From: CAYGFH01 sp964430295
GTDB lineage: Bacteria > Patescibacteriota > Microgenomatia > UBA10105 > UBA927
Direction: 5' to 3'
Length of the DNA stretch: 6,644 bases
Assembly: GCA_964430295.1 (NCBI GenBank)
Contig: CAYSEV010000057.1
Location: 1 to 6,644 of the forward strand
The notes under the pieces are model-generated. The model saw only the letters and a program-made list of their open reading frames with translations, did no database searches and was not told the origin of the DNA. Each line of letters begins with the position of its first letter. Position 1 is the stretch's first letter. The position numbers were made by a program, and so were the translations under genes. Below, one piece after another: positions 1 through 6,515 of this stretch.

Positions 1-57
1 GTAGTATGCATCCTTCCCAAGGATGAGAAGCGAGTTCAATTCTCGTATCCCGCTCCA
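1..57 (+). tRNA. tRNA-Gly (anticodon CCC), 3' part only
   Basis: This is the 3' portion of a tRNA gene whose 5' acceptor strand and most of the D arm lie before the window. The anticodon stem pairs CATCC (9-13) with GGATG (21-25) around a seven-base loop TTCCCAA, giving anticodon CCC at 16-18, which reads the glycine codon GGG. The T arm pairs GCGAG (30-34) with CTCGT (42-46) around a seven-base loop that starts TTCAA. The acceptor 3' strand ATCCCGC, discriminator T and an encoded CCA (55-57) finish the gene. The acceptor partner cannot be checked because it is outside the window. The next protein gene begins 18 bases downstream with no clear promoter between them, so the two may share a transcript. 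Confidence 0.9.
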
Positions 58-75
58 GATGAGAGTTTTATTACT

Positions 76-513
76 ATGATATACATTGCCGGAGATAAAC
101 ACGGTTTTTCTGCAATAAAATACGTCATTCACTATTTGACTGAAAAGGATATTCCTTTTGAGAATCTTGGAGTCTCAAATAGTGAAACTGATGAGAAATT
201 AGAAAATTTTCTCCCAAAAATTGCTTCAAATGTTCTTTCTAACCCTGAAAATAGCGGAATCGTCTCTTGTGGAACAGGAGTTGGTGTAGAGGTCGGTATT
301 AATAAATTTAAAGGCATTAGAGCATGTTTAGCAAATGAACCCAAAATTGCGAAATGGGGGAAAATATACGACAAATGCAATGTTTTATGTGTGCCAGGTT
401 GGGAAATTAGCAAAGAAAAAATATACTCAATCCTTGATGAATGGCTACGCAATTCTTACGATGGTAATATAGATAGACTAAGGATGTTTGATGCCTTTGA
501 TTCGTGGAAATAG
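76..513 (+). CDS. RpiB/LacA/LacB-family sugar-phosphate isomerase, diverged
   Basis: The family interconverts aldose and ketose phosphates in the cytoplasm; RpiB itself converts ribose 5-phosphate and ribulose 5-phosphate. The 145-residue length is normal for the family. The N-terminal strand and loop IAGDKHGF (4-11) match the IA-GxDHxGF phosphate/sugar loop. The hallmark CGTGVG (65-70) carries the catalytic-type Cys65, and NKFKGIRA (76-83) and NVL (102-104) follow the family pattern. By alignment from memory to E. coli RpiB, Asp9 is kept (Asp7), His10 becomes Lys8, the ring-opening His99 becomes Tyr98, and the first Arg of the C-terminal GGRH-type segment is lost. The substrate may therefore differ from ribose 5-phosphate. 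The start at 76 is the only sensible one; the upstream GAGAG (61-65) is a weak ribosome-binding site. The gene looks clearly more AT-rich (28-35% GC in sampled lines) than its neighbour, and it sits directly behind a tRNA, which hints at transfer. Confidence 0.83.
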   Translation: MIYIAGDKHGFSAIKYVIHYLTEKDIPFENLGVSNSETDEKLENFLPKIASNVLSNPENSGIVSCGTGVGVEVGINKFKGIRACLANEPKIAKWGKIYDKCNVLCVPGWEISKEKIYSILDEWLRNSYDGNIDRLRMFDAFDSWK

Positions 514-520
514 ACTGCGG

Positions 521-1249
521 TTAATATATCCCTACTTCACTTACCTGTGCGATGCTGTAGCCGCGCGGACTCGTTGGGACAACAATTCCATGAGGACTTA
601 ACTGGGTAAGCATATAAAGCCACGATGATTCACCGACAAAACTCCCCGATTGCAAAAATTGTTCCCACACGCTTTTTTGTGTAATATCCCACAATATTGC
701 TGGGTTATCGAGTGCTGTCTGACCGTGACGTAAATGGATATCCTCATGAACTGCATGAGGGTACATCATCCTGTTTTCGATTGTATTTGGAGTATCTACA
801 CCCGTTAGCGTATTTCCGTCAAAAACGCTGGCCGTGAGTGCAAACGATGAAGGGCGGCTCACAACATACCCCATATGTCCATGATCTATCGAGCCGCACG
901 CCTCAAGCATAGGATAGGTTAAACCCGATGAATCATAGGAAACGCGCGGGTTTATGAGGAGCATGGATTTTCTTCTTTCTCCATCCTGCACATATATAAT
1001 GCTTGGTGGTACAGCTGTACCAAATCCAAGCTCTGTGAGTAATTGGGAGTGTAACTGGTTAAACGACAGAGCACTGCAGCCCGTATTTTTTTGAACAAGT
1101 CTCGCTGCCCCAAGCCATAATTCAAGATTGGCTCCACCCAACGACGCTTGAGGAATATCTCCTGTTATTTGAACTAACTCATCCGCCTGTACAAATGGCT
1201 CAGCACATAATTTCCTCACGGATTCACCAACACCTGAGAACTCTGTCAT
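521..1249 (-). CDS. Diverged peptide-deformylase-like metalloprotein
   Basis: Peptide deformylase removes the formyl group from the N-terminal methionine of new proteins, using a metal held by one Cys and two His. All three motifs can be traced in order, though each is altered (numbering from the start at 1249). CSALSFNQ (58-65) stands for GxGLAAPQ and keeps the Gln. EACGS (116-120) stands for EGCLS and keeps Cys118. HEDIH (168-172) stands for HExDH and keeps both His and the Glu. LLINPRV (97-103) and the SRP segment (131-133) also fall where deformylases have INP and RP. At 242 residues it is longer than the usual ~170, with about 70 residues after HExxH. An in-frame ATG lies at 1258 and the frame is open to an ATG at 1330, but 1249 is preferred because a consensus -10 box covers 1257-1262. 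It could be a working variant deformylase, a related hydrolase or a degenerate paralogue. Confidence 0.68.
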   Translation of the reverse strand: MTEFSGVGESVRKLCAEPFVQADELVQITGDIPQASLGGANLELWLGAARLVQKNTGCSALSFNQLHSQLLTELGFGTAVPPSIIYVQDGERRKSMLLINPRVSYDSSGLTYPMLEACGSIDHGHMGYVVSRPSSFALTASVFDGNTLTGVDTPNTIENRMMYPHAVHEDIHLRHGQTALDNPAILWDITQKSVWEQFLQSGSFVGESSWLYMLTQLSPHGIVVPTSPRGYSIAQVSEVGIY

Positions 1250-1256
1250 ACACTCC

Positions 1257-1265
1257 ATTATATCA
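1257..1265 (-). promoter_or_regulatory. Extended -10 promoter of the deformylase-like gene
   Basis: Read on the minus strand the sequence is TGATATAAT, a perfect TATAAT with the TG-n extension. No good -35 hexamer lies 16-18 bases upstream, as expected for an extended -10 promoter. The box ends 7 bases before the ATG at 1249, so transcription should begin at or next to the A of that ATG. This supports a leaderless mRNA and the choice of start. GGAG within the 7-base gap looks like a ribosome-binding site but is only three bases from the ATG. Confidence 0.6.
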
Positions 1266-1266
1266 A

Positions 1267-1304
1267 TACGATAAATGCAGAAACTTAATAAGTAATGTAT
1301 CGTA
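1267..1304. repeat. Nested inverted repeats between two divergent promoters, possible operator
   Basis: An outer pair of perfect 7-base arms, TACGATA (1267-1273) and TATCGTA (1298-1304), encloses a perfect odd-centred palindrome ACTTA-A-TAAGT (1283-1293). The two centres differ by 2.5 bases, so they are not one symmetric site. The inner palindrome lies just upstream of, and partly over, the -35 position of the leftward promoter and about 40 bases from the rightward -10. A regulator bound there could affect both genes. No regulator gene is seen in the window, and short palindromes arise by chance in AT-rich DNA. Confidence 0.3.
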
Positions 1305-1332
1305 CAAACATCTGGTAAATGAGACGCCAAAT

Positions 1333-1341
1333 TGGTATACT
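1333..1341 (+). promoter_or_regulatory. Extended -10 promoter of the MFS transporter
   Basis: TGGTATACT is a TG-n-TATACT extended -10 with one mismatch to TATAAT. No clear -35 is seen near 1311-1318. The predicted start of transcription is about 1347-1349, which rules out the upstream in-frame ATG at 1319 as the transporter start and leaves a leader of roughly 45-60 bases before the ATGs at 1394 and 1406. Unlike the other promoters in the window this one is not leaderless for its main gene. Confidence 0.5.
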
Positions 1342-1355
1342 ACAGAGGTCCACAC

Positions 1356-1409
1356 ATGGTGCTACTCGAAGTAAAAACCTCAGAGTTCATCGAATGGAAT
1401 CCCGTATGA
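1356..1409 (+). CDS. Possible 17-codon leader ORF overlapping the MFS start
   Basis: A short frame starts at the first ATG after the predicted transcription start and encodes MVLLEVKTSEFIEWNPV before TGA. AGAGGT (1344-1349) lies six bases ahead of the ATG, a reasonable ribosome-binding site if the transcript begins early enough to include it. The stop codon overlaps the transporter ATG at 1406 as ATGA, the usual geometry for translational coupling or termination-reinitiation. The peptide resembles nothing I recognise. An ORF this short can occur by chance, so this is a candidate only. Confidence 0.22.
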   Translation: MVLLEVKTSEFIEWNPV

Positions 1410-2590
1410 AAACAGAAAACCGAAATCTCTATATTGTGGCGCTCATTGCCCTCGTCAATATGCTCGGCTACGGGATTATTATTCCTATTCTATATGCATA
1501 TTCTCACAAATTCGGTCTATCAGACTTTCAAAATGGCATGCTATTTGCCTTGTTTTCAGTCTGTCAGTTTATTTCCACGCCGATTATCGGTCGTCTGTCA
1601 GATAAATACGGTCGAAGACCACTACTTGTAGTGTCTATCATCGGCACGGCATTGTCATTTTTTACCATGGCGTTTGCACCCAGTGCAATATTTCTGTTTA
1701 TAGCCCGAGCACTGGATGGACTCACGGCCGGAAATGTTCCTGTTATTTTTGCCGTCATATCCGACACATCAAAACCACAAGACAGAGCCAAAGCATTTGG
1801 CATGGTAGGATCAGCATTTAGTTTTGGATTTATATTTGGTCCTGCCATAGCAGCTGCTACCATAGGCCTCGGGGCGGCGATCCCATTTATTATTGCCGGA
1901 ATTATCACGATTATTGCAGCAATCCTTACAATTATCTATTTGCCTGAAACCAACGCCCACATGGGAGAAGTAGCAAAAGGAAAACTCTTTGATTTCCATC
2001 GAATGTGGAAAACACTATTTGATCCAAATGTCGGGGTTACATTTGCAATTTCACTCATCTTTTTTATGGCATTTGCCTGTGCGGTATTGTATGGGTTTCA
2101 GCCGTTTTTATTAAATGTCCTTAAAATTTCGCAGTCCACAAATGCGCAACTGTTTACCCTATTTGGCATATTGGGCTTTCTTACACAAAATATGCTGGTT
2201 GGCAGAATTACCAAAAAATTCGGTATAAAAAAATCATTTATATATTCTATATCTCTTGTGGCACTATCATTCATTGTTATGTTTATATCTCCGAATCTCG
2301 CGGTTTTTATTGTCGGCATGATTTTACTCGGTGTTGCAAACAGTGTGGCACAAACACTCATACCAACCATCCTTTCACAGGAAACAGATGAAAAATCACA
2401 GGGCACAATCATGGGACTGAACGGATCGTATCAAAGCATCGGTATGATTATTGGCCCACTATTAGGTGGCGCCGTTGCAACGATTGCCATCAGGTATACA
2501 TTTTTAACAGGGGCAATACTAATGCTTGTCTGTTTTTTCCTGTCCTTCAATGTCATGCGTCCTGGTGTTAAAAAAGAATCAGCATTCTAG
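1406..2590 (+). CDS. MFS transporter, DHA1 drug:H+ antiporter type (TetA/MdtG-like)
   Basis: This is a 394-residue membrane transporter with about 12 hydrophobic helices in two halves, the standard size for the family. MFS motif A, GRLSDKYGRRPLL, lies at 62-74 in the loop between helices 2 and 3, and a worn copy (VGRITKKFGIKKS) marks the equivalent loop in the second half. Arg101 in IARALDGLTAG matches motif B, and GFIFGPAI (141-148) matches motif C, the antiporter motif. These suggest proton-coupled export of a drug or metabolite; the substrate cannot be read from sequence. The frame is open from an ATG at 1319, but that lies upstream of the promoter. ATG 1406 is chosen because its product begins MKTENRN just before helix 1, with GGAA (1396-1399) as a weak ribosome-binding site. 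ATG 1394 is a close alternative. It is divergent from the deformylase-like gene and 71 bases ahead of ridA. Confidence 0.88.
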   Translation: MKTENRNLYIVALIALVNMLGYGIIIPILYAYSHKFGLSDFQNGMLFALFSVCQFISTPIIGRLSDKYGRRPLLVVSIIGTALSFFTMAFAPSAIFLFIARALDGLTAGNVPVIFAVISDTSKPQDRAKAFGMVGSAFSFGFIFGPAIAAATIGLGAAIPFIIAGIITIIAAILTIIYLPETNAHMGEVAKGKLFDFHRMWKTLFDPNVGVTFAISLIFFMAFACAVLYGFQPFLLNVLKISQSTNAQLFTLFGILGFLTQNMLVGRITKKFGIKKSFIYSISLVALSFIVMFISPNLAVFIVGMILLGVANSVAQTLIPTILSQETDEKSQGTIMGLNGSYQSIGMIIGPLLGGAVATIAIRYTFLTGAILMLVCFFLSFNVMRPGVKKESAF

Positions 2591-2645
2591 TTCAAATCAT
2601 AGTAACAATCGAAAGCAGCCCGCTTCAAAAAAAGACAAAACGATA

Positions 2646-2654
2646 TGCTACACT
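2646..2654 (+). promoter_or_regulatory. Extended -10 promoter of ridA, leaderless geometry
   Basis: TGCTACACT fits TG-n-TANNNT. The box ends 7 bases before the ridA ATG at 2662, so transcription should start at or beside that ATG. No purine-rich ribosome-binding site precedes the gene, which agrees with a leaderless message. A TTCAAA at 2624-2629 is a poor -35 with a 19-base spacer. TATGCT (2644-2649) overlaps and is a second possible -10. The promoter sits in the 71-base gap after the transporter gene. Confidence 0.45.
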
Positions 2655-2661
2655 TATTGGT

Positions 2662-3042
2662 ATGAAGCAAGCAGTTTCGACCACGCATGCACCAAAACCG
2701 GGCGCCGGCCCATATTCACAAGCGATCATAGCCAACGGCTTTATATTCACACAGGGATCTATAGCGCTTACGCCTGAGGGCACATTGGTAGAGGGAACCG
2801 TTGAAGACCAGATGCGCCAGATTATGTCCAATCTGTCAGAGATTCTAAAAGCTGCGGGAGCAACATTTGATGATGTCGTAAAAACTACTATTTATGTAAC
2901 AGATATGTCGGTATACGGAGAAGTAAATACACTATATGCAGGCTATCTTAAAGAACCCTACCCTGCACGGGAAACTGTCTGCGTAAAAGAATTGCCATTG
3001 AAAGCTCAGATTGAAATTAGCATGATAGCTCTCATTTCCTAA
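2662..3042 (+). CDS. ridA: RidA (YjgF/YER057c/UK114) enamine/imine deaminase
   Basis: RidA is a small cytoplasmic trimer that hydrolyses reactive enamines and imines such as 2-aminoacrylate, which escape from PLP enzymes like threonine/serine dehydratase, to ketoacid and ammonia. The 126-residue length is typical. Family landmarks are in order: GPYSQA (16-21) with the conserved Tyr18, FTQGSIAL (29-36), the QMRQIMSNLSEILKAAG helix (50-66), DVVKTTIYVTDM (71-82), PARETVCV (101-108) with the substrate-carboxylate Arg103 and Cys107, and IEISMIAL (117-124) with the catalytic-type Glu118. All key residues of an active RidA appear present. The start is supported by a leaderless-type -10 box and by the normal N-terminal length. 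It follows the MFS gene on the same strand but has its own promoter, so a functional link with the transporter is not implied. PLP-enzyme partners are not in the window. Confidence 0.95.
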   Translation: MKQAVSTTHAPKPGAGPYSQAIIANGFIFTQGSIALTPEGTLVEGTVEDQMRQIMSNLSEILKAAGATFDDVVKTTIYVTDMSVYGEVNTLYAGYLKEPYPARETVCVKELPLKAQIEISMIALIS

Positions 3043-3130
3043 GAATTAACAGTTTTTTACGCCGGTTTTCTTCTATCCCTATTATTTCTTTGCATAGATT
3101 GTATGTATGCGCTAATCATACGTTTTCAGA

Positions 3131-3159
3131 TTGAATTTATCCCCTCTTTTTAGTATACT
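3131..3159 (+). promoter_or_regulatory. Promoter of the helicase gene, leaderless geometry
   Basis: TTGAAT (3131-3136) and TATACT (3154-3159) are separated by exactly 17 bases, the best sigma-70-type promoter in the window. The -10 ends 8 bases before the ATG at 3168, so the message should start at or within a base or two of the coding sequence. The -10 lies inside the perfect 10-base palindrome TAGTATACTA (3151-3160). The 125-base gap after ridA also contains a pyrimidine-rich stretch (about 3052-3090) and a weak 5-base hairpin, GTATG/CATAC (3105-3121). I see no convincing terminator for ridA there. Confidence 0.65.
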
Positions 3160-3167
3160 ATAGGATT

Positions 3168-6100
3168 ATGTGTCCTGTAACTGAGGCCCCTGTTCCTGTT
3201 GAAGCGGATCAACGCACAAGGTGGTATACCGACGAACGTTTCGGAGACCTGTCTATTAGCACGTTAAATAGCCTTGATCCTGCTACTTCCAGAATCGATA
3301 TTGCGTTACCCCTAGAAGCTGCTGAAGAAGTTCAAGATCAAGAGACTATCATGATCATTCAAGAGAAACAATATCGTGTGTTTAGAATAGAAATATACAG
3401 AGTGGGAGCGGTTGTTTATGCACAAGGGTATAAGGATCCATCAGATGGGAAAGATATTCCTCTCACCTCACTGGCCGATTGGTTTTCCGTTGGAGAACAT
3501 TCATATCATGGAAGTGAACTTATAGGAATCACACAACAACGAAAAACGGGAAGATCAGCGGCTATATTTGATAGGGCTCATACACCTGTATTTGCTGCGT
3601 CACCGGATGGAGGCATACAACTGCAATTGCAGACACCGGATATTCTTATCGATCCTGAACGTATTCAGGGATATATAGAGAGAACCACCATAAGACCCGA
3701 AGATTCTGATAAAAAAGCAATCGGAGCAAAATTGCTATTGCAGTACGGCACCGAATATTTGGAACGGATAGAAGCAAATGATCTTGAATGGAGTCATCAG
3801 CCCGCTGTCGCAGCTGCCACCGGTATGGCGCTTATAACTCACGAAGAATCAGCACCAAAACAACAATTTAAAGGATGGGTATCATCTCCGACAGGTTCTG
3901 GAAAAACGGAAATGGAAATGCAGGTAATGGAAACCGCACAACAGCTGACGGATGGAACTATTATATTTGTTACTTCACGCTCAATTTTGCTTGATCAGAT
4001 ACAGAAAAAACTTGAAGATAGATTTGGGTCAGACAATATTTGCCGATACGATCAGGAAGATAAACGTACAGATAAAAAAATTATTATTACTACATATCAT
4101 TCGGCAATAGAACTATTCAATGCATTACAGAAGCGGAAAGCAGATATACCTGTTGTAGTATGGGACGAAGCTCATAATCTCCTTCAGCAAAGAAAAAGCA
4201 TCGTGCAACATAAAACAATTCAAAACAGTATGCAATTTGCCTATACAGCGACTGGTGGACTGGATTACACCCTGACAGATTTAGGATTTCAGGAAATTAT
4301 AAACGTTCCACTTGCGTATACAATTGAGACAGGAGTCACGCCACCGATTGCCATTAAACGTACGGTACTGAGGCTTGATGAACGGCTGCAGGCAGCATCA
4401 GAAAAAGCACCGCTTACAAAAATTGAAGAAGCACTTATAGAGCTGGAATTATCTATTCAGGCAAAATTGCAGAATTTTTTTGAGGAATCTGTTTTTGAAC
4501 ATGAAGGTACTATCACCATACGCCCAACGTTTATCGAAGTTGACTCCATAGAAGAAGGAAAAGTTATAGAGGCTTCCATAAAAAAAATGCTGAAAACGCA
4601 TTATAAAATCGACATGAGTGGGCAGGTCGGATTCATACATTCAAACCAATCAAAAGCAAAAAATACCCAGATCGTTGAAAATGCCATCGAAGGACACATA
4701 CATGTTATAGTTGGCGTCAATATGATTTCAGAAGGTCTGGATATCCCGAAATATGAGGTTATCATTCTAAAACCATGGAGAAAATCAGAATACAGACCGT
4801 TTCAGGATATGGGTCGCGTCATGCGAAAAAATGAAAATGGTAACCCATGTTTGGTTATAGAAATATGGCCATTTGATGATGCGGATATCAAAGGCTATCG
4901 CAGTGCGCTACAGATTATCGGCGTATCAAAAGGAGATCCGCGAGTGTCATTTAGAAATCAAAAACAGTATACGAAAGAGGTCGGAAGCTTGGCAGCCGCC
5001 ATGCCAACATCACGAGTAGATATTCAAACAGAACGCGCGTATAAAACCCCACTTCAATTTACGATTAGAAGTACCCGTGCGAAGAGGGAAAGAGGGCTGG
5101 TCGGCATATCGGAATTCCAACAGATCGCCAACCTTATCATTCCAAAATATAGAGACTATTTATCAACCGGAGGTGATCCGATCATTGCGCTTCAATTTTC
5201 AAAGCGAAGTGATCAGATGAAGCTATATCCAAACCCGGATGTATTTGAGACAATCGTTGGATTTCGCTGGTGGCTTCTACCGTATTTCCGACTGGACGCC
5301 GACCAAATACAGTCACTCGCAAAACTTATGTATGAGGAGGAAGTGGCAATAGGTCTAAAAAAGCCGTATAAAACGATCGAAACGGCTGAAGGACTTCATG
5401 CGTATATCAGAGATATCATCAAGACCATACCAAATCCATTAGACGTACACAGATCAGTCATCGTTAAAAATGTAAGCCGTGCGTTTCAGCAGGATTTTTC
5501 TATAAAAAGTATGGAATACACCGTATTGGCATTAGTACACAAACTTATACCTGAAGATGCACGTGATGGGAAAATCACACTTCCATATTTTCTGGATAAA
5601 ATCAGATTCCTTATGCTTATTGACCAAACACCTGCAAACTTGCAGTATCTTATCCCACGCCATGTAAACATAGAATCATCAATGGAGTCTGTCTTTCAGT
5701 ATGTGTATCGGGAGATCGAACGGAGAGTTACTGCTATTATTACAAACCTCGATTCACAGATGAAAGGATACGTCCACTCCGGCGCAAACATAGATTCTGA
5801 TGTATTTCATGCACGATACGGCCGTGAAATCAGGGAAATAAATGACTTTATTGATAGAATCTATAAAGTAACCTCAGCCATCAGATTTGACACATCTCTG
5901 CTTCGGTCAAGCCGGCGCGGAGTTAAGATCGTAAACGACATATATGGCAGAGTCAGAACTCAATACCCCACAATAGACTATGCAGCATCGGATGAATCAC
6001 ATATGCTTCAGCTCATGGTTTCGCGATTAAAGACGCATAATATATCAAAGGCAGATGATGTTCCGACTGTCTTCAGTACAAATTTTGATCTGGTATTCGG

Positions 6101-6506
6101 TATTCCATACAGATCTTTGGATGTCATTGCCCAGGCAAAAAATCTTTCCGCAACAGGATTACTCTCACATGCGGCCCGCATGGTAGATCCGGAATACCAG
6201 CGTTCGTATGATATGTATATTACGTCGCTTGATCCTAACGTTGTTGCCAAAAAAATTGCGACTGCATTAGTTGCGGCAAAGGTTGAAGTAACAGATGTGA
6301 AAGCCGATACACTTTTAACGTTGAAACATACATCCGGATCGTACATATTACCGCGAATATATGTGGATGCGGCATTTTTATCGCGAAGTGATGGCAGAAC
6401 CAGAGCGGCACTAAAAAATTATACGTCAAGTGAAGAGATACTCAATATAAATATGAGCGAATTTATGAGTATGATAAAAACAGAAATGAACAAACAGTAT
6501 AAGTGA
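3168..6506 (+). CDS. Large SF2 DEAH-type helicase (SSL2/ResIII-like core) with unrecognised N- and C-terminal regions
   Basis: This 1112-residue protein is an ATP-dependent nucleic-acid translocase or helicase. The core runs from about 225 to 600. HQPAVAA precedes motif I PTGSGKT (241-247, Lys246). Motif Ia is near FVTSR (267-271). Motif II is DEAH (333-336), and motif III is TAT (360-362) in place of SAT. Motif IV is near GFIHS (488-492), motif V is VNMISEGLDIP (517-527) and motif VI is QDMGRVMR (546-553, arginine finger Arg553). All residues needed for ATP hydrolysis appear intact, and the order resembles the COG1061/SSL2 and type III restriction-subunit helicases. Residues 1-220 look strand-rich. 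Residues 600-1112 look helical and charged, with a WW at 701-702. I recognise no nuclease, methylase, HNH or PD-(D/E)XK motif in either flank. No methylase or nuclease gene adjoins it, so restriction is not supported by context. The start at 3168 is set by the promoter; no Shine-Dalgarno is needed. Confidence 0.88.
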   Translation: MCPVTEAPVPVEADQRTRWYTDERFGDLSISTLNSLDPATSRIDIALPLEAAEEVQDQETIMIIQEKQYRVFRIEIYRVGAVVYAQGYKDPSDGKDIPLTSLADWFSVGEHSYHGSELIGITQQRKTGRSAAIFDRAHTPVFAASPDGGIQLQLQTPDILIDPERIQGYIERTTIRPEDSDKKAIGAKLLLQYGTEYLERIEANDLEWSHQPAVAAATGMALITHEESAPKQQFKGWVSSPTGSGKTEMEMQVMETAQQLTDGTIIFVTSRSILLDQIQKKLEDRFGSDNICRYDQEDKRTDKKIIITTYHSAIELFNALQKRKADIPVVVWDEAHNLLQQRKSIVQHKTIQNSMQFAYTATGGLDYTLTDLGFQEIINVPLAYTIETGVTPPIAIKRTVLRLDERLQAASEKAPLTKIEEALIELELSIQAKLQNFFEESVFEHEGTITIRPTFIEVDSIEEGKVIEASIKKMLKTHYKIDMSGQVGFIHSNQSKAKNTQIVENAIEGHIHVIVGVNMISEGLDIPKYEVIILKPWRKSEYRPFQDMGRVMRKNENGNPCLVIEIWPFDDADIKGYRSALQIIGVSKGDPRVSFRNQKQYTKEVGSLAAAMPTSRVDIQTERAYKTPLQFTIRSTRAKRERGLVGISEFQQIANLIIPKYRDYLSTGGDPIIALQFSKRSDQMKLYPNPDVFETIVGFRWWLLPYFRLDADQIQSLAKLMYEEEVAIGLKKPYKTIETAEGLHAYIRDIIKTIPNPLDVHRSVIVKNVSRAFQQDFSIKSMEYTVLALVHKLIPEDARDGKITLPYFLDKIRFLMLIDQTPANLQYLIPRHVNIESSMESVFQYVYREIERRVTAIITNLDSQMKGYVHSGANIDSDVFHARYGREIREINDFIDRIYKVTSAIRFDTSLLRSSRRGVKIVNDIYGRVRTQYPTIDYAASDESHMLQLMVSRLKTHNISKADDVPTVFSTNFDLVFGIPYRSLDVIAQAKNLSATGLLSHAARMVDPEYQRSYDMYITSLDPNVVAKKIATALVAAKVEVTDVKADTLLTLKHTSGSYILPRIYVDAAFLSRSDGRTRAALKNYTSSEEILNINMSEFMSMIKTEMNKQYK

Positions 6507-6515
6507 GATCAAAGG

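Noticed and set aside
1250..1330. Longer start for the deformylase-like gene at 1258 or 1330.
   Set aside because: A perfect TATAAT overlaps the ATG at 1258 and places transcription at about 1249. Deformylase similarity begins after that point.
1319..1405. N-terminal extension of the MFS transporter from the ATG at 1319.
   Set aside because: This ATG lies upstream of the extended -10 at 1333-1341, the extra residues are basic and unlike an MFS N-terminus, and the segment overlaps promoter sequence.
2526..2777. Plus-strand frame spanning the MFS end and the ridA start.
   Set aside because: It overlaps two well-supported genes in another frame and its protein has low-complexity composition with no family resemblance.
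3052..3121. Terminator after ridA (T-run near 3052-3057, or hairpin GTATG/CATAC at 3105-3121).
   Set aside because: No GC-rich stem precedes the T-run, and the 5-base hairpin is weak and not followed by a T-run.
6008..6429. Minus-strand frames opposite the 3' end of the helicase.
   Set aside because: They lie wholly inside the helicase coding region, resemble nothing and have no promoter or ribosome-binding site.
3168..6506. Helicase as part of a restriction or other defence operon.
   Set aside because: Neighbours are ridA and an unidentified convergent gene; no methylase, nuclease, CRISPR repeat or toxin is visible in the window.
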